NCBI RefSeq assembly: GCF_003345355.1
Contig: NZ_QQNB01000003.1
Span: 186,001 to 250,000, forward strand
DNA from: Sphingomonas aracearum
Lineage (GTDB): Bacteria; Pseudomonadota; Alphaproteobacteria; Sphingomonadales; Sphingomonadaceae
Direction: 5' to 3'
DNA: 64,000 nt
Below the pieces are notes generated by a model. It was not told the origin of the DNA. It saw nothing but the letters and a program-made list of their open reading frames with translations, and did not search any database. The position numbers and the translations under genes are program-made. Below are positions 31,569 to 39,205 of this stretch, piece after piece (the stretch's first letter is position 1; each line of letters starts with the position of its first letter).

Positions 31569-32294
31569 ATGCGCCTGCCGTTGCTGATCGCCGCTCTCGT
31601 CCTGCCGCTGGGCGCCTGCCATGGCGGCACGGCGGAGGACGGCCCGAGCATCGCGGGCAACGGCACCGGCAATGCGCGCACCTTTCCCGTGACCGGCTTC
31701 ACCAAGATCGAGCTGGCCGGCGCGGACGAGGTGGACGTGCGCGTGGGCACCGGCTTTTCCGTGCGGGCGGAAGGCGCGGAGGACGAGCTGGAGAAGCTGC
31801 GCATCACGCGGGACGGCGATGCGCTGGGCATCGGGCGCAAGCGCGGCTTCGGCCTCAGCGGCGGCAAGGGGCTGAAGCTGTTCGTCACCATGCCCGCCAT
31901 TCGCGGTGTGCAGATCGCCGGTTCCGGCCGCATGACGATCGACCGCGTGGAAGGGCAGAGCTTCACCGGCGAGTCGGCCGGGGCGGGCAAGCTGGAGATC
32001 GGCGCGCTGGACACGGAATCGGCCGATTTCAGCACCGCGGGTTCCGGCGACATGACCCTGGCGGGCACCACCAGGTCGCTCGACATCGACATCGCCGGCG
32101 CCGGCAGCATCAAGGCGCAGCGGCTCGTGGCCAGCGAGGCGAAGGTGTCGATCGCCGGCGCGGGCGACGTCACTGCCACGGTGAACGGCCCTGCCAGCGT
32201 GGAGATCATGGGCTCCGGCAACGTCGACCTTGGCGCGGGCGCGAGCTGCACCGTCAACAAGATGGGGTCGGGCGAGGTGCGCTGCGCCAAGTAG
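31569..32294 (+). CDS. GIN-domain lipoprotein (DUF2807), first of a pair
   Basis: A 241-residue exported lipoprotein (MRLPLLIAALVLPLGACHGG, lipobox LGAC). The rest is an auto-transporter adhesin-like head GIN domain: repeated short beta strands with ISGSG-type turns such as IRGVQIAGSGRM, ESAGAGKLEIG, FSTAGSGDMTLAG, IDIAGAGSIKA and VEIMGSGNVDLG, forming a predicted beta-helix. The ending CTVNKMGSGEVRC is typical. The function of the domain is not known. GGGAGAAG precedes the ATG. A second GIN gene follows 36 bp later. Confidence 0.88.
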   Translation: MRLPLLIAALVLPLGACHGGTAEDGPSIAGNGTGNARTFPVTGFTKIELAGADEVDVRVGTGFSVRAEGAEDELEKLRITRDGDALGIGRKRGFGLSGGKGLKLFVTMPAIRGVQIAGSGRMTIDRVEGQSFTGESAGAGKLEIGALDTESADFSTAGSGDMTLAGTTRSLDIDIAGAGSIKAQRLVASEAKVSIAGAGDVTATVNGPASVEIMGSGNVDLGAGASCTVNKMGSGEVRCAK

Positions 32295-32330
32295 CTTGTC
32301 TTTGCCGGCCCGGCGGGGAAGGCTGAGGCG

Positions 32331-33032
32331 ATGAACCGCCTGCTTGCCCTTCTGGCGCTGCTCCTGCCCGCGCCCGCGCTCGCCGCCGAGCGCGGCTTCA
32401 CCGTCACCAGCTTCGATCGCGTGCGGATCGACGGCCCGTTCGAGGTGCGGCTGGCGTCGGGCCGTTCGCCGGCCGCGCGCGCGACCGGCGACGCCGAGAT
32501 GCTGGACCGACTCTCGGTCACGGTGGACGGCACCACCCTGACGGTGCGGCTCGGCGGACAAGGATGGGGCGAGCGCCCGCGCGCCGCGACCACGCAACCG
32601 ATCGTCCTGACGCTCGGCACGCCCACGCTGCGCGCGGTGCAGGCCAATGGCGGCGGGCGGGTGGCGATCGCCGGCATGAAGGGTCAGCGGGTGGACCTGA
32701 CGCTGTCCGGCACCGGCGCCCTCGCGGCCGACGGCATCGCCGCCGACCAGCTCGACGCCTCGGTGATCGGCAGCGGCTCGCTGCGGCTGGCCGGCCGAGC
32801 GGCGCGCACGCGGCTGCTGAGCAACGGTTCGGGCACGATCGAGGCGGGGACGCTCGCCGCCAACGACCTTGTCGTGCGGCTGGACGGCACCGGCGCGGTC
32901 TCGGCGGCGGCGCGCTACACCGCCGCGATCACCAGCACGGGGCTGGGCAGCGTGGCGGTGGCGGGCAATCCGGCGTGCACCGTCAACCGCGAGGCCGCCG
33001 GCCCGATCGCCTGCGGATCAAAGCAGCCCTAG
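32331..33032 (+). CDS. GIN-domain exported protein (DUF2807), second of a pair
   Basis: A 233-residue protein with an ordinary signal peptide (MNRLLALLALLLPAPALAAE) instead of a lipobox. The mature part has the GIN beta-helix pattern (FTVTSFDRVRIDGPFEVRL, then VDLTLSGTGALAAD, DASVIGSGSLRLAG, LLSNGSGTIEAG and LDGTGAVSA) and ends in a CTVNREAAGPIAC motif like its neighbour. It probably arose by duplication, but the two are now well diverged. The stop overlaps the end of the opposing DUF1489 gene by 15 bp. Confidence 0.88.
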   Translation: MNRLLALLALLLPAPALAAERGFTVTSFDRVRIDGPFEVRLASGRSPAARATGDAEMLDRLSVTVDGTTLTVRLGGQGWGERPRAATTQPIVLTLGTPTLRAVQANGGGRVAIAGMKGQRVDLTLSGTGALAADGIAADQLDASVIGSGSLRLAGRAARTRLLSNGSGTIEAGTLAANDLVVRLDGTGAVSAAARYTAAITSTGLGSVAVAGNPACTVNREAAGPIACGSKQP

Positions 33033-33416
33033 CTCCGCGAGTTCCCCGGCGAGCCGCGCCGGCAGCATCGCCGCCTCGCCGGCCGCTCCCATGTCGGCCG
33101 GCGCATCGTCCGCTTCCAGATAGCGCCAGCCCTGGTGCGCGCGCTTCGGCCGCGGACGTACGAGCACCAGATGCGGGGACAACAGGATGGCGGTGCGTCC
33201 ACCCTCCGCCTCGGCAAAGCCGAGGATCGGCGAACGTGCGACCAGCTGGTGCTTGAGGATCCAGAACATCGATCCGGCGCCGGTCACTTCCTCGTGCCGC
33301 TTGGGCAGGTAGCGCGTGCCCAGCGCGAACGGCCCGTCCTCCTCGCGAACGCGCCAGCGCTCGATCAGCGCCTCGAGATTTCCCACCCCGAACGCCACCT
33401 TGGTCAGATGCAGCAT
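33018..33416 (-). CDS. DUF1489 family protein
   Basis: A 132-residue protein of the alphaproteobacterial DUF1489 family: MLHLTKVAFGVGNLEALIER, TRYLPKRHEEVTGAGSMFWILKH, LVRPRPKRAHQGWRYLEADDAP and a C-terminal MLPARLAGELAELGLL. Its function is not known. It lies downstream of mgtE on the same strand with a 24-bp gap, and is probably co-transcribed. Confidence 0.9.
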   Translation of the reverse strand: MLHLTKVAFGVGNLEALIERWRVREEDGPFALGTRYLPKRHEEVTGAGSMFWILKHQLVARSPILGFAEAEGGRTAILLSPHLVLVRPRPKRAHQGWRYLEADDAPADMGAAGEAAMLPARLAGELAELGLL

Positions 33417-33440
33417 GCGGGGCGATATGGGCGCGTCCGC

Positions 33441-34847
33441 CTATCCGCCAAGGCCCCAGAGCGTGGCGAGCCCGAGAAACGACAGGAAACCGCCGGTATC
33501 GGTCAGCGTCGTCACGAACACCGCCGACGACACGGCAGGGTCCACCCGCAACCGGTCCAGCGTGATCGGCACCAGCACCCCGCCCAGCCCGGCGATCAGG
33601 TTGTTGATGATCATCGCCAGGCAGATCACCACCGACAGGCCCGGATTGTGGAACACCAGCAGCGTGCCCAGCCCGATCAGCACGCCCAGCGACGCGCCGT
33701 TCGCCATCGCGATGGTGATCTCGCGCCGCACCATGCGCCAGGTGTTGGTGTCGGTCAGCTGGTTGGTGGCGATCGCGCGCACCACCACCGCCAGCGTCTG
33801 CGTGCCGGCATTGCCGCCCATGCCCGACACGATCGGCATCAGCACCGCCAGCAGCGCGAACTTCGCGATCTCGCCCTGAAACAGCCCCACCACCGACGAG
33901 GCGAGCATCGCCGTGCCGAGATTGACCACCAGCCAGGTCAGCCGCGTGCGCACGGTCAGCGCGATCGGCTCGTTGATGTCGCCATCGCCCGCGCCGGACA
34001 GCAGCAGCGTGTCCTCGCCGGCTTCCTCCTGGATGATGTGCACCACGTCGTCGACGGTGATCATGCCGACGAGCCGGCCGTTGCCGTCCACCACCGCCGC
34101 GGAGATCAGCGCGTATTTCTGGAAGCGCAGCGCGACTTCCTCCTGGTCCATGTCGACCGGGATCAGCGTCTGCTCGCGCGCCATCACGTCGCCCACCGGG
34201 ATCCGGCGCGGCGTGCGCAGGATCCACGACAGGGCGCAGGTGCCGACCGGCTTGTGCGCCGGATCGACCACGAAGATCTCCCAGAAATCGGTGGTCAGCT
34301 CGTCATGGCCGCGCAGATAGTCGAGTACGTCGCCCACCGTCCAATGCTCCGGCACCGCGACGAGGTCGCGCTGCATCAGGCGGCCGGCGGACTCCTCGGG
34401 GTAGGACAAGGCCTCCTCGATCGCGGCGCGATCGTCCGGCTCCATCGCGCGCAGGACCTCGCGCTGGTCCTCCACGTCCATGTCCTCGAGGATCGCCACC
34501 GCATCGTCGGTGTCGAGCTCGGAAGCGATGTCGGCCACCTCGCGCGCATCCAGCGCGTCGATCAGCTCCTCGCGGACATAATCGTTGAGCTCGGCGAAGA
34601 CGTCGGCATCGACCAGGTCGTGGATCGCCTTGGCCAGATCGCGGCGGCGATCGGCGGGCACGATCTCGAACAGGTCGGCGACGTCCGCCGGGTGCAGCGG
34701 CTCGACCAGCGCGCGCGCTTCCTCCGGCCGTTCTTCCTCCACCGCATCGAGCACCGCACGGACGAATTCGGGCTTGAGGAGATCGTCCTCGTCCAGCTCG
34801 TCCTCGCGGACCTCGGGCGCGAGGGTATCGGGTTCGGTCTCGCTCAT
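33441..34847 (-). CDS. mgtE: Magnesium transporter MgtE
   Basis: A 468-residue Mg2+ channel of the inner membrane. The N-terminal cytosolic superhelical domain (about residues 20-140, with LHPADVADLFEIVPADRRRDL and LDTDDAVAILEDMDVEDQREVL) and a CBS-domain pair (VGDVMAREQTLIPVDMDQEEV; NGRLVGMITVDDVVHIIQEEAGED) sense internal magnesium. Five C-terminal membrane helices include the pore segment MPIVSGMGGNAGTQTL and the GLATLWGLGG end. Full length for the family. Confidence 0.95.
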   Translation of the reverse strand: MSETEPDTLAPEVREDELDEDDLLKPEFVRAVLDAVEEERPEEARALVEPLHPADVADLFEIVPADRRRDLAKAIHDLVDADVFAELNDYVREELIDALDAREVADIASELDTDDAVAILEDMDVEDQREVLRAMEPDDRAAIEEALSYPEESAGRLMQRDLVAVPEHWTVGDVLDYLRGHDELTTDFWEIFVVDPAHKPVGTCALSWILRTPRRIPVGDVMAREQTLIPVDMDQEEVALRFQKYALISAAVVDGNGRLVGMITVDDVVHIIQEEAGEDTLLLSGAGDGDINEPIALTVRTRLTWLVVNLGTAMLASSVVGLFQGEIAKFALLAVLMPIVSGMGGNAGTQTLAVVVRAIATNQLTDTNTWRMVRREITIAMANGASLGVLIGLGTLLVFHNPGLSVVICLAMIINNLIAGLGGVLVPITLDRLRVDPAVSSAVFVTTLTDTGGFLSFLGLATLWGLGG

Positions 34848-34986
34848 CCTGTCCGACCTCCCGTTACGCGGTAAACTCCGCCAAGTCCGTAGCGCCGCGG
34901 TGCAGCAATGCCAACCTCGCGAGGCCAGCCGTTGCGCCAGGTCCGATCAGCCCCTACCTGCCGGCCGACCAGATAAAGGAACCACC

Positions 34987-35445
34987 ATGGCCGATACGCC
35001 CGAAACGCTGACGCTGACGCTCGATACCGGCGATGTCGTCATCAAGCTGCGCCCCGATCTTGCCCCCAACCATGTCGCGCGCATCGCCGAGCTGGCGAAC
35101 GAGGGCTTTTATGACGGCGTGCCGTTCCACCGCGTGATCCCCGGCTTCATGGCGCAGGGCGGCGACGGCGGCCGCGGCGACGGCACCGGCGGCTCCACCA
35201 AGCCGAACCTCAAGCAGGAATTCTCCAAGGAGCCGCACGTGCGCGGCGTCGCGTCCATGGCGCGCACCATGGACCCGAACTCCGCCAATTCGCAGTTCTT
35301 CATCTGCTTCGACGACGCCCGCTTCCTGGACGGCCAGTATACGGTGTGGGGCGAAGTGATCGAAGGCATGGAGCATGTCGACGCGCTGCCCAAGGGCGAG
35401 CCGCCGCGCCAGCCGGGCAAGATCGTCAAGGCGACCGCGGCGTAA
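34987..35445 (+). CDS. Cyclophilin-type peptidyl-prolyl isomerase
   Basis: A 152-residue cytoplasmic cyclophilin (no signal peptide). Active-site segments are GVPFHRVIPGFMAQGGD (catalytic Arg), NSANSQFFICF and FLDGQYTVWGEVIEGM. The start MADTPETLTLTLDTGD follows AAGGA by seven bases. It lies divergently from mgtE. It speeds proline cis-trans isomerisation in folding proteins. Confidence 0.95.
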   Translation: MADTPETLTLTLDTGDVVIKLRPDLAPNHVARIAELANEGFYDGVPFHRVIPGFMAQGGDGGRGDGTGGSTKPNLKQEFSKEPHVRGVASMARTMDPNSANSQFFICFDDARFLDGQYTVWGEVIEGMEHVDALPKGEPPRQPGKIVKATAA

Positions 35446-35450
35446 ACAGT

Positions 35451-35552
35451 GTCACCGTCATGCCGGACTTGTTCCGGCATCCACCGTTCCGCACGTGCAG
35501 CGATGGCAGCGCTTGCGGGACGGTGGACCCCGGCACGGAGGCCGGGGTGACG
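35451..35552. repeat. REP-like palindromic element, family B
   Basis: Three hairpins lie in about 100 bp: ATGCCGGA-N5-TCCGGCAT, CCACCGT pairing across with ACGGTGG, and CCCCGGC-N6-GCCGGGG, with GTCACC and GGTGAC at the outer ends. It follows the cyclophilin gene and precedes the LysR gene end, so it sits between convergent genes. The pattern resembles intergenic palindromes common in sphingomonads. Confidence 0.55.
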
Positions 35553-35569
35553 TTTGTTTGCCGCCGAAC

Positions 35570-36460
35570 CTACGCCCCCTTCTCCGCCACCGCGTCCATC
35601 AGCCAGTCGTGGAACAGCTTCACCGGCCGCTGGGTGAGCGCGCGGGGGCGGCAGACGAACCAGTAGGAATAGGGGCTCTCGACATCGAGGTCGAAGAGCC
35701 GGACGAGCCGCGGATCGTTGGCGTCCTCGAAATGGCTTTCCAGCATGAAGGCCACGCCCAGCCCCTGCGCCGCCGCCTCCAGCATCAGCGCGCCCGAATC
35801 GAAATGGTCCACCGCCAGCGGCTCGATGCCGGCAAGCCCCGTGGCCTGCTTCCAGGCGCTGAACGTGTCGGGCATGTCGCGGTGGATCAGCGCGGTGAGG
35901 CCCGCCAGCTGCTGCGGGCGCACCACCGGATCGTCCCGCTCCAGCAGGCGCCGCGAGCCGATCACATAGACGCGGTTGCGGTCCAGCTTGCGGGCATACA
36001 GCGCCGGATCGATCTCGCGCGCCAGCGTGATCGCCACGTCCAGCCCTTCGCCCAAGCGCGACAGGCTGTGGCTGGTGGTGTCGATGTCGAGGTGCAGTTC
36101 CGGATGCCGCGCGCGCAGCTCGCCCAGATGCGGGAACAGGCGCTGCGAGGCGAACAGCGGCAGGATGCCGAGCCGCAGGCGCAGCACCTCCGTGCCGCTG
36201 GTCATCATCTCCACCGCATCCGACAGGCTGTCCAGCGCCGGGGCGATCTGTGCCAGCAGCCGCTCTCCGTCGCCGTTCAGCACCACGGCCTGGTGACGAC
36301 GCTCGAACAGCGGCTTGCCGATGAACCGTTCCAGCGCCTGCACCCGGCGGCTGAGCGCGGGCGGGGACAGCGCCAGTTCCTGCGCCGCGGCCTTGATCGA
36401 GCCGAGCCGGGCGACCTGCACGAATGCCTCGATCGCGGTCAACGGGGGTAGTCTGCGCAT
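35570..36460 (-). CDS. LysR-type transcription regulator (GcvA-like)
   Basis: A 296-residue regulator. The N-terminal winged HTH is MRRLPPLTAIEAFVQVARLG then AAQELALSPPALSRRVQALE. The C-terminal two-lobed effector domain includes LRLRLGILPLFASQRLFPHL and VDHFDSGALMLEAAAQGLGVAF, which resembles GcvA/AmpR-group proteins. The chosen ATG starts at the normal LysR N-terminus; 47 further open codons upstream are Cys-rich and not conserved. No adjacent divergent metabolic gene is present, so the target is unknown; the opposite flank holds a candidate sRNA. Confidence 0.92.
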   Translation of the reverse strand: MRRLPPLTAIEAFVQVARLGSIKAAAQELALSPPALSRRVQALERFIGKPLFERRHQAVVLNGDGERLLAQIAPALDSLSDAVEMMTSGTEVLRLRLGILPLFASQRLFPHLGELRARHPELHLDIDTTSHSLSRLGEGLDVAITLAREIDPALYARKLDRNRVYVIGSRRLLERDDPVVRPQQLAGLTALIHRDMPDTFSAWKQATGLAGIEPLAVDHFDSGALMLEAAAQGLGVAFMLESHFEDANDPRLVRLFDLDVESPYSYWFVCRPRALTQRPVKLFHDWLMDAVAEKGA

Positions 36461-36557
36461 TCTCGCCCTGCCTTTTCGTGGCGGCCTTGTTGTGCACTGC
36501 GGCAAATACCAACCGCTCGAAAGTGCCGCCTGCTCCTCCTGCGGCCCCCTCGTACAG

Positions 36558-36586
36558 TTGCAAAAAGCGTACTCGCAAGCTTTTAT
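36558..36586 (+). promoter_or_regulatory. Sigma-70-type promoter for a candidate small RNA
   Basis: TTGCAA and TTTTAT are separated by exactly 17 bp, close to the -35 and -10 consensus. The nearest plus-strand gene starts over 200 bp downstream, beyond a terminator. It may alternatively overlap minus-strand LysR promoter elements. Confidence 0.45.
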
Positions 36587-36592
36587 TTCGCA

Positions 36593-36689
36593 CTTGCACA
36601 ATGAACGTCCGGACGGCAGAAGGAACGGGCCTTTCAGGCATCCTCTCCTAAAACTTTCACGGCCGGTCCTTTGGATCGGCCTTTTTTTT
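36593..36689 (+). ncRNA. Candidate trans-acting small RNA (about 97 nt)
   Basis: Predicted from a promoter-like pair at 36558-36586 and a strong intrinsic terminator at 36661-36689, with no reading frame between. An exposed CATCCTCTCCTAAAAC stretch before the terminator is complementary to Shine-Dalgarno sequences. This layout recalls the alphaproteobacterial alpha-r14 (mmgR/suhB) sRNAs with anti-SD loops. Membership in that family is only a guess. Confidence 0.45.
36661..36689 (+). terminator. Strong intrinsic terminator
   Basis: GGCCGGTCC-TTT-GGATCGGCC with one G-T pair, followed directly by eight T residues. It is the best terminator in the window, yet no plus-strand protein gene precedes it. 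Confidence 0.85.
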
Positions 36690-36800
36690 GTCCGTTTTCA
36701 AGCCTCTTCGCTGTCGATGTGTCCGGCAGGTGGCGTCGGCGGAACCGGCCCCCTATCTCGCGCGCTCCACTTTTTCCGAATGAGCGAGGGATCACGCGCG

Positions 36801-39095
36801 ATGGCCGACGGCGAAGCACAAACGCAGAGGCTGCAGGTGGCCAATGCGCGGCCCGAGGATTCGGGGCGCGGCTTGGCGCATGTGCCGCGCGGGCTGCTGG
36901 CGGCGCTGGGCATCGGCGAAGGCGACGTGATCGAGATCATCGGCAAGTCCTCCACCCCCGCGCGCGCGGTGGCGCCCTATCCCGAGGACGAGGGGCTGGA
37001 GATCATCCGCATCGACGGCCTGCAGCGCGCCAATGCCGGGGTCGGCTCCGGCGACTTCGTGGAGGTGCGCGCCGTCGAGTCGAAGCCGGCGACCCGCGTG
37101 GTGTTCGCGCCGGCGCAGCAGAACCTGCGGCTGCAAGGCTCCACCCAGGCGCTGAAGCGCACCTTTTTCGGCCGGCCGCTGCACCAGGGCGACGTGGTGG
37201 CGACGGCGGGCCAGCAGCGCGTCGACAACATGCCGCCGGGCGTGCAGCAGTTCCTGCGCGCGCCGGCTTATGCCTTGCAGGAGATCCGCCTGGCGGTGAT
37301 CGCCACCACGCCGCGCGGCGTCGTGCATGTCGACGAGAACACCGAGATCGAGCTGCGCGCCGAATATGAGGAACCGCGCGAGACGCGCCGGGCGGACGTC
37401 ACCTATGACGATCTCGGCGGCATGGGGCCGACCATCGACCAGCTGCGCGAGATGGTGGAGCTGCCGCTGCGCTATCCGGAGCTGTTCCAGCGGCTGGGCG
37501 TCGATCCGCCCAAGGGGCTGCTGCTCTACGGGCCTCCCGGCACCGGCAAGACGCGGCTGGCGCGCGCGGTGGCGAACGAAAGCGACGCGCAGTTCTTCCT
37601 CATCAACGGCCCCGAGATCATGGGCTCGGCCTATGGCGAGTCGGAAGGCCGGTTGCGCCAGGTGTTCGAGGAAGCGAACGCCAATGCGCCCGCGATCATC
37701 TTCATCGACGAGATCGACTCGATCGCGCCCAAGCGCGGGCAGGTTTCCGGCGAGGCGGAGAAGCGGCTCGTCGCGCAGCTGCTGACGCTCATGGACGGGC
37801 TGGAAGCGCGCGCCAACATCGTCATCATCGCCGCCACCAACCGGCCGGAAGCGATCGACGAGGCGCTGCGCCGGCCGGGCCGGTTCGACCGCGAGATCGT
37901 GGTCGGCGTGCCGGACGAGCGCGGGCGTCGCGAGATCCTGGCCATCCACACCCGCGGCATGCCGCTGGGCGACCGCGTGGACCTGAACGAGCTGGCACGC
38001 ACCACCTACGGCTTTGTCGGCGCCGACCTCGCCGCCCTGGCGCGCGAGGCGGCGATCGAGGCGGTGCGCCGGATCATGCCCAGGCTGAACCTGTCGGAGG
38101 GCACGATCCCGCCGGAGGTGCTCGACACGCTGGCGGTCACCCGCGAGGACTTCCTGGAAGCGCTGAAGCGCGTCCAGCCGTCCGCCATGCGCGAGGTGAT
38201 GGTGGAGGCGCCGCGCGTCCGCTGGGACGATGTCGGCGGGCTCGACAAGGCGCAGGAGCGGCTGCGCGAGGGCGTGGAGCTGCCGCTGAAGGACCCGGAC
38301 GCGTTCCGGCGGCTCGGCATCCGCCCGGCCAAGGGGTTCCTGCTCTATGGCCCGCCCGGCACCGGCAAGACCTTGCTGGCCAAGGCGGTGGCGCGCGAGG
38401 CGGAGGCGAACTTCATCGCCACCAAATCCTCCGACATGCTCAGCAAATGGTATGGTGAGAGCGAGCAGCAGATCGCCCGCCTGTTCCAGCGCGCGCGGCA
38501 GGTGGCGCCCTGCGTGATCTTCATCGACGAGCTCGACAGCCTGGTGCCCGCGCGCGGCGGCGGCCTGGGCGAGCCGCAGGTGACCGAGCGCGTGGTCAAC
38601 ACGATCCTGGCCGAGATGGACGGGCTGGAGGAGCTGCAATCGGTGGTGGTGATCGGCGCGACCAACCGGCCCAACCTGATCGATCCCGCGCTTCTGCGGC
38701 CGGGCCGTTTCGACGAGCTGGTCTATGTCGGCGTTCCCGGCGAGGAAGGGCGTCGCCGCATTCTCGCCATCCAGACGCAGAAGATGCCGCTGGCCGGCGA
38801 CGTCGATCTCGATGCGGTCGCCGCGCGCACCGATCGCTTCACGGGCGCGGATCTGGAGGATGTGGTGCGCCGCGCCGGCCTTACCGCGCTGCGCCGGTCG
38901 CTGGGCGCGCGCGAGGTCTACATGTCCGACTTCGAGGAAGCGCTCACCGAATCGCGCGCCAGCGTGACGGCGGAGATGGAGCGGGAGTACGAGCAGATGG
39001 CCTCGCGGTTGAAGCAGGACGCGGCGGCGATCCAGCCGCTCGGCTTCATCACGCCGGGCCAGCTCACCCCGCGGGGGCCGAAGGGCAGCGATTGA
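36801..39095 (+). CDS. CDC48/VAT-type double AAA+ ATPase
   Basis: A 764-residue homologue of archaeal VAT and eukaryotic CDC48/p97. The N-domain (residues 1-200) has a double-psi barrel start (RLQVANARPEDSGRGLAHVP). The D1 AAA module has GPPGTGKT near residue 243, IIFIDEIDSIAPKR and the arginine-finger region RRPGRFDRE. D2 has a second GPPGTGKT near residue 517, VIFIDELDSLVPAR and ALLRPGRFDELVYVG. Both Walker B motifs end in DE, so both rings should hydrolyse ATP. It probably unfolds proteins; partners in bacteria are unknown. It is transcribed alone. Confidence 0.93.
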   Translation: MADGEAQTQRLQVANARPEDSGRGLAHVPRGLLAALGIGEGDVIEIIGKSSTPARAVAPYPEDEGLEIIRIDGLQRANAGVGSGDFVEVRAVESKPATRVVFAPAQQNLRLQGSTQALKRTFFGRPLHQGDVVATAGQQRVDNMPPGVQQFLRAPAYALQEIRLAVIATTPRGVVHVDENTEIELRAEYEEPRETRRADVTYDDLGGMGPTIDQLREMVELPLRYPELFQRLGVDPPKGLLLYGPPGTGKTRLARAVANESDAQFFLINGPEIMGSAYGESEGRLRQVFEEANANAPAIIFIDEIDSIAPKRGQVSGEAEKRLVAQLLTLMDGLEARANIVIIAATNRPEAIDEALRRPGRFDREIVVGVPDERGRREILAIHTRGMPLGDRVDLNELARTTYGFVGADLAALAREAAIEAVRRIMPRLNLSEGTIPPEVLDTLAVTREDFLEALKRVQPSAMREVMVEAPRVRWDDVGGLDKAQERLREGVELPLKDPDAFRRLGIRPAKGFLLYGPPGTGKTLLAKAVAREAEANFIATKSSDMLSKWYGESEQQIARLFQRARQVAPCVIFIDELDSLVPARGGGLGEPQVTERVVNTILAEMDGLEELQSVVVIGATNRPNLIDPALLRPGRFDELVYVGVPGEEGRRRILAIQTQKMPLAGDVDLDAVAARTDRFTGADLEDVVRRAGLTALRRSLGAREVYMSDFEEALTESRASVTAEMEREYEQMASRLKQDAAAIQPLGFITPGQLTPRGPKGSD

Positions 39096-39116
39096 CCCGT
39101 CTCCCGTCGCCCAGCT

Positions 39117-39191
39117 CCGTTCGCCCCGGCCAGGGACCGGGCGCAAGCGAAGTCCCGCTTCGCGGCGCCAGGGGCTACTCAGAACGAACGG
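39117..39191. repeat. REP-like palindromic element, family A copy 3 (short)
   Basis: It starts CCGTTCG and ends CTACTCAGAACGAACGG, which differs by one base from the right end of the copy at 25612. The inner arms are shorter (GCGAAGTCCCGCTTCGC hairpin). It lies between the convergent AAA ATPase and MFS genes. Confidence 0.5.
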
Positions 39192-39205
39192 TCGGAGTGG
39201 GCGGC

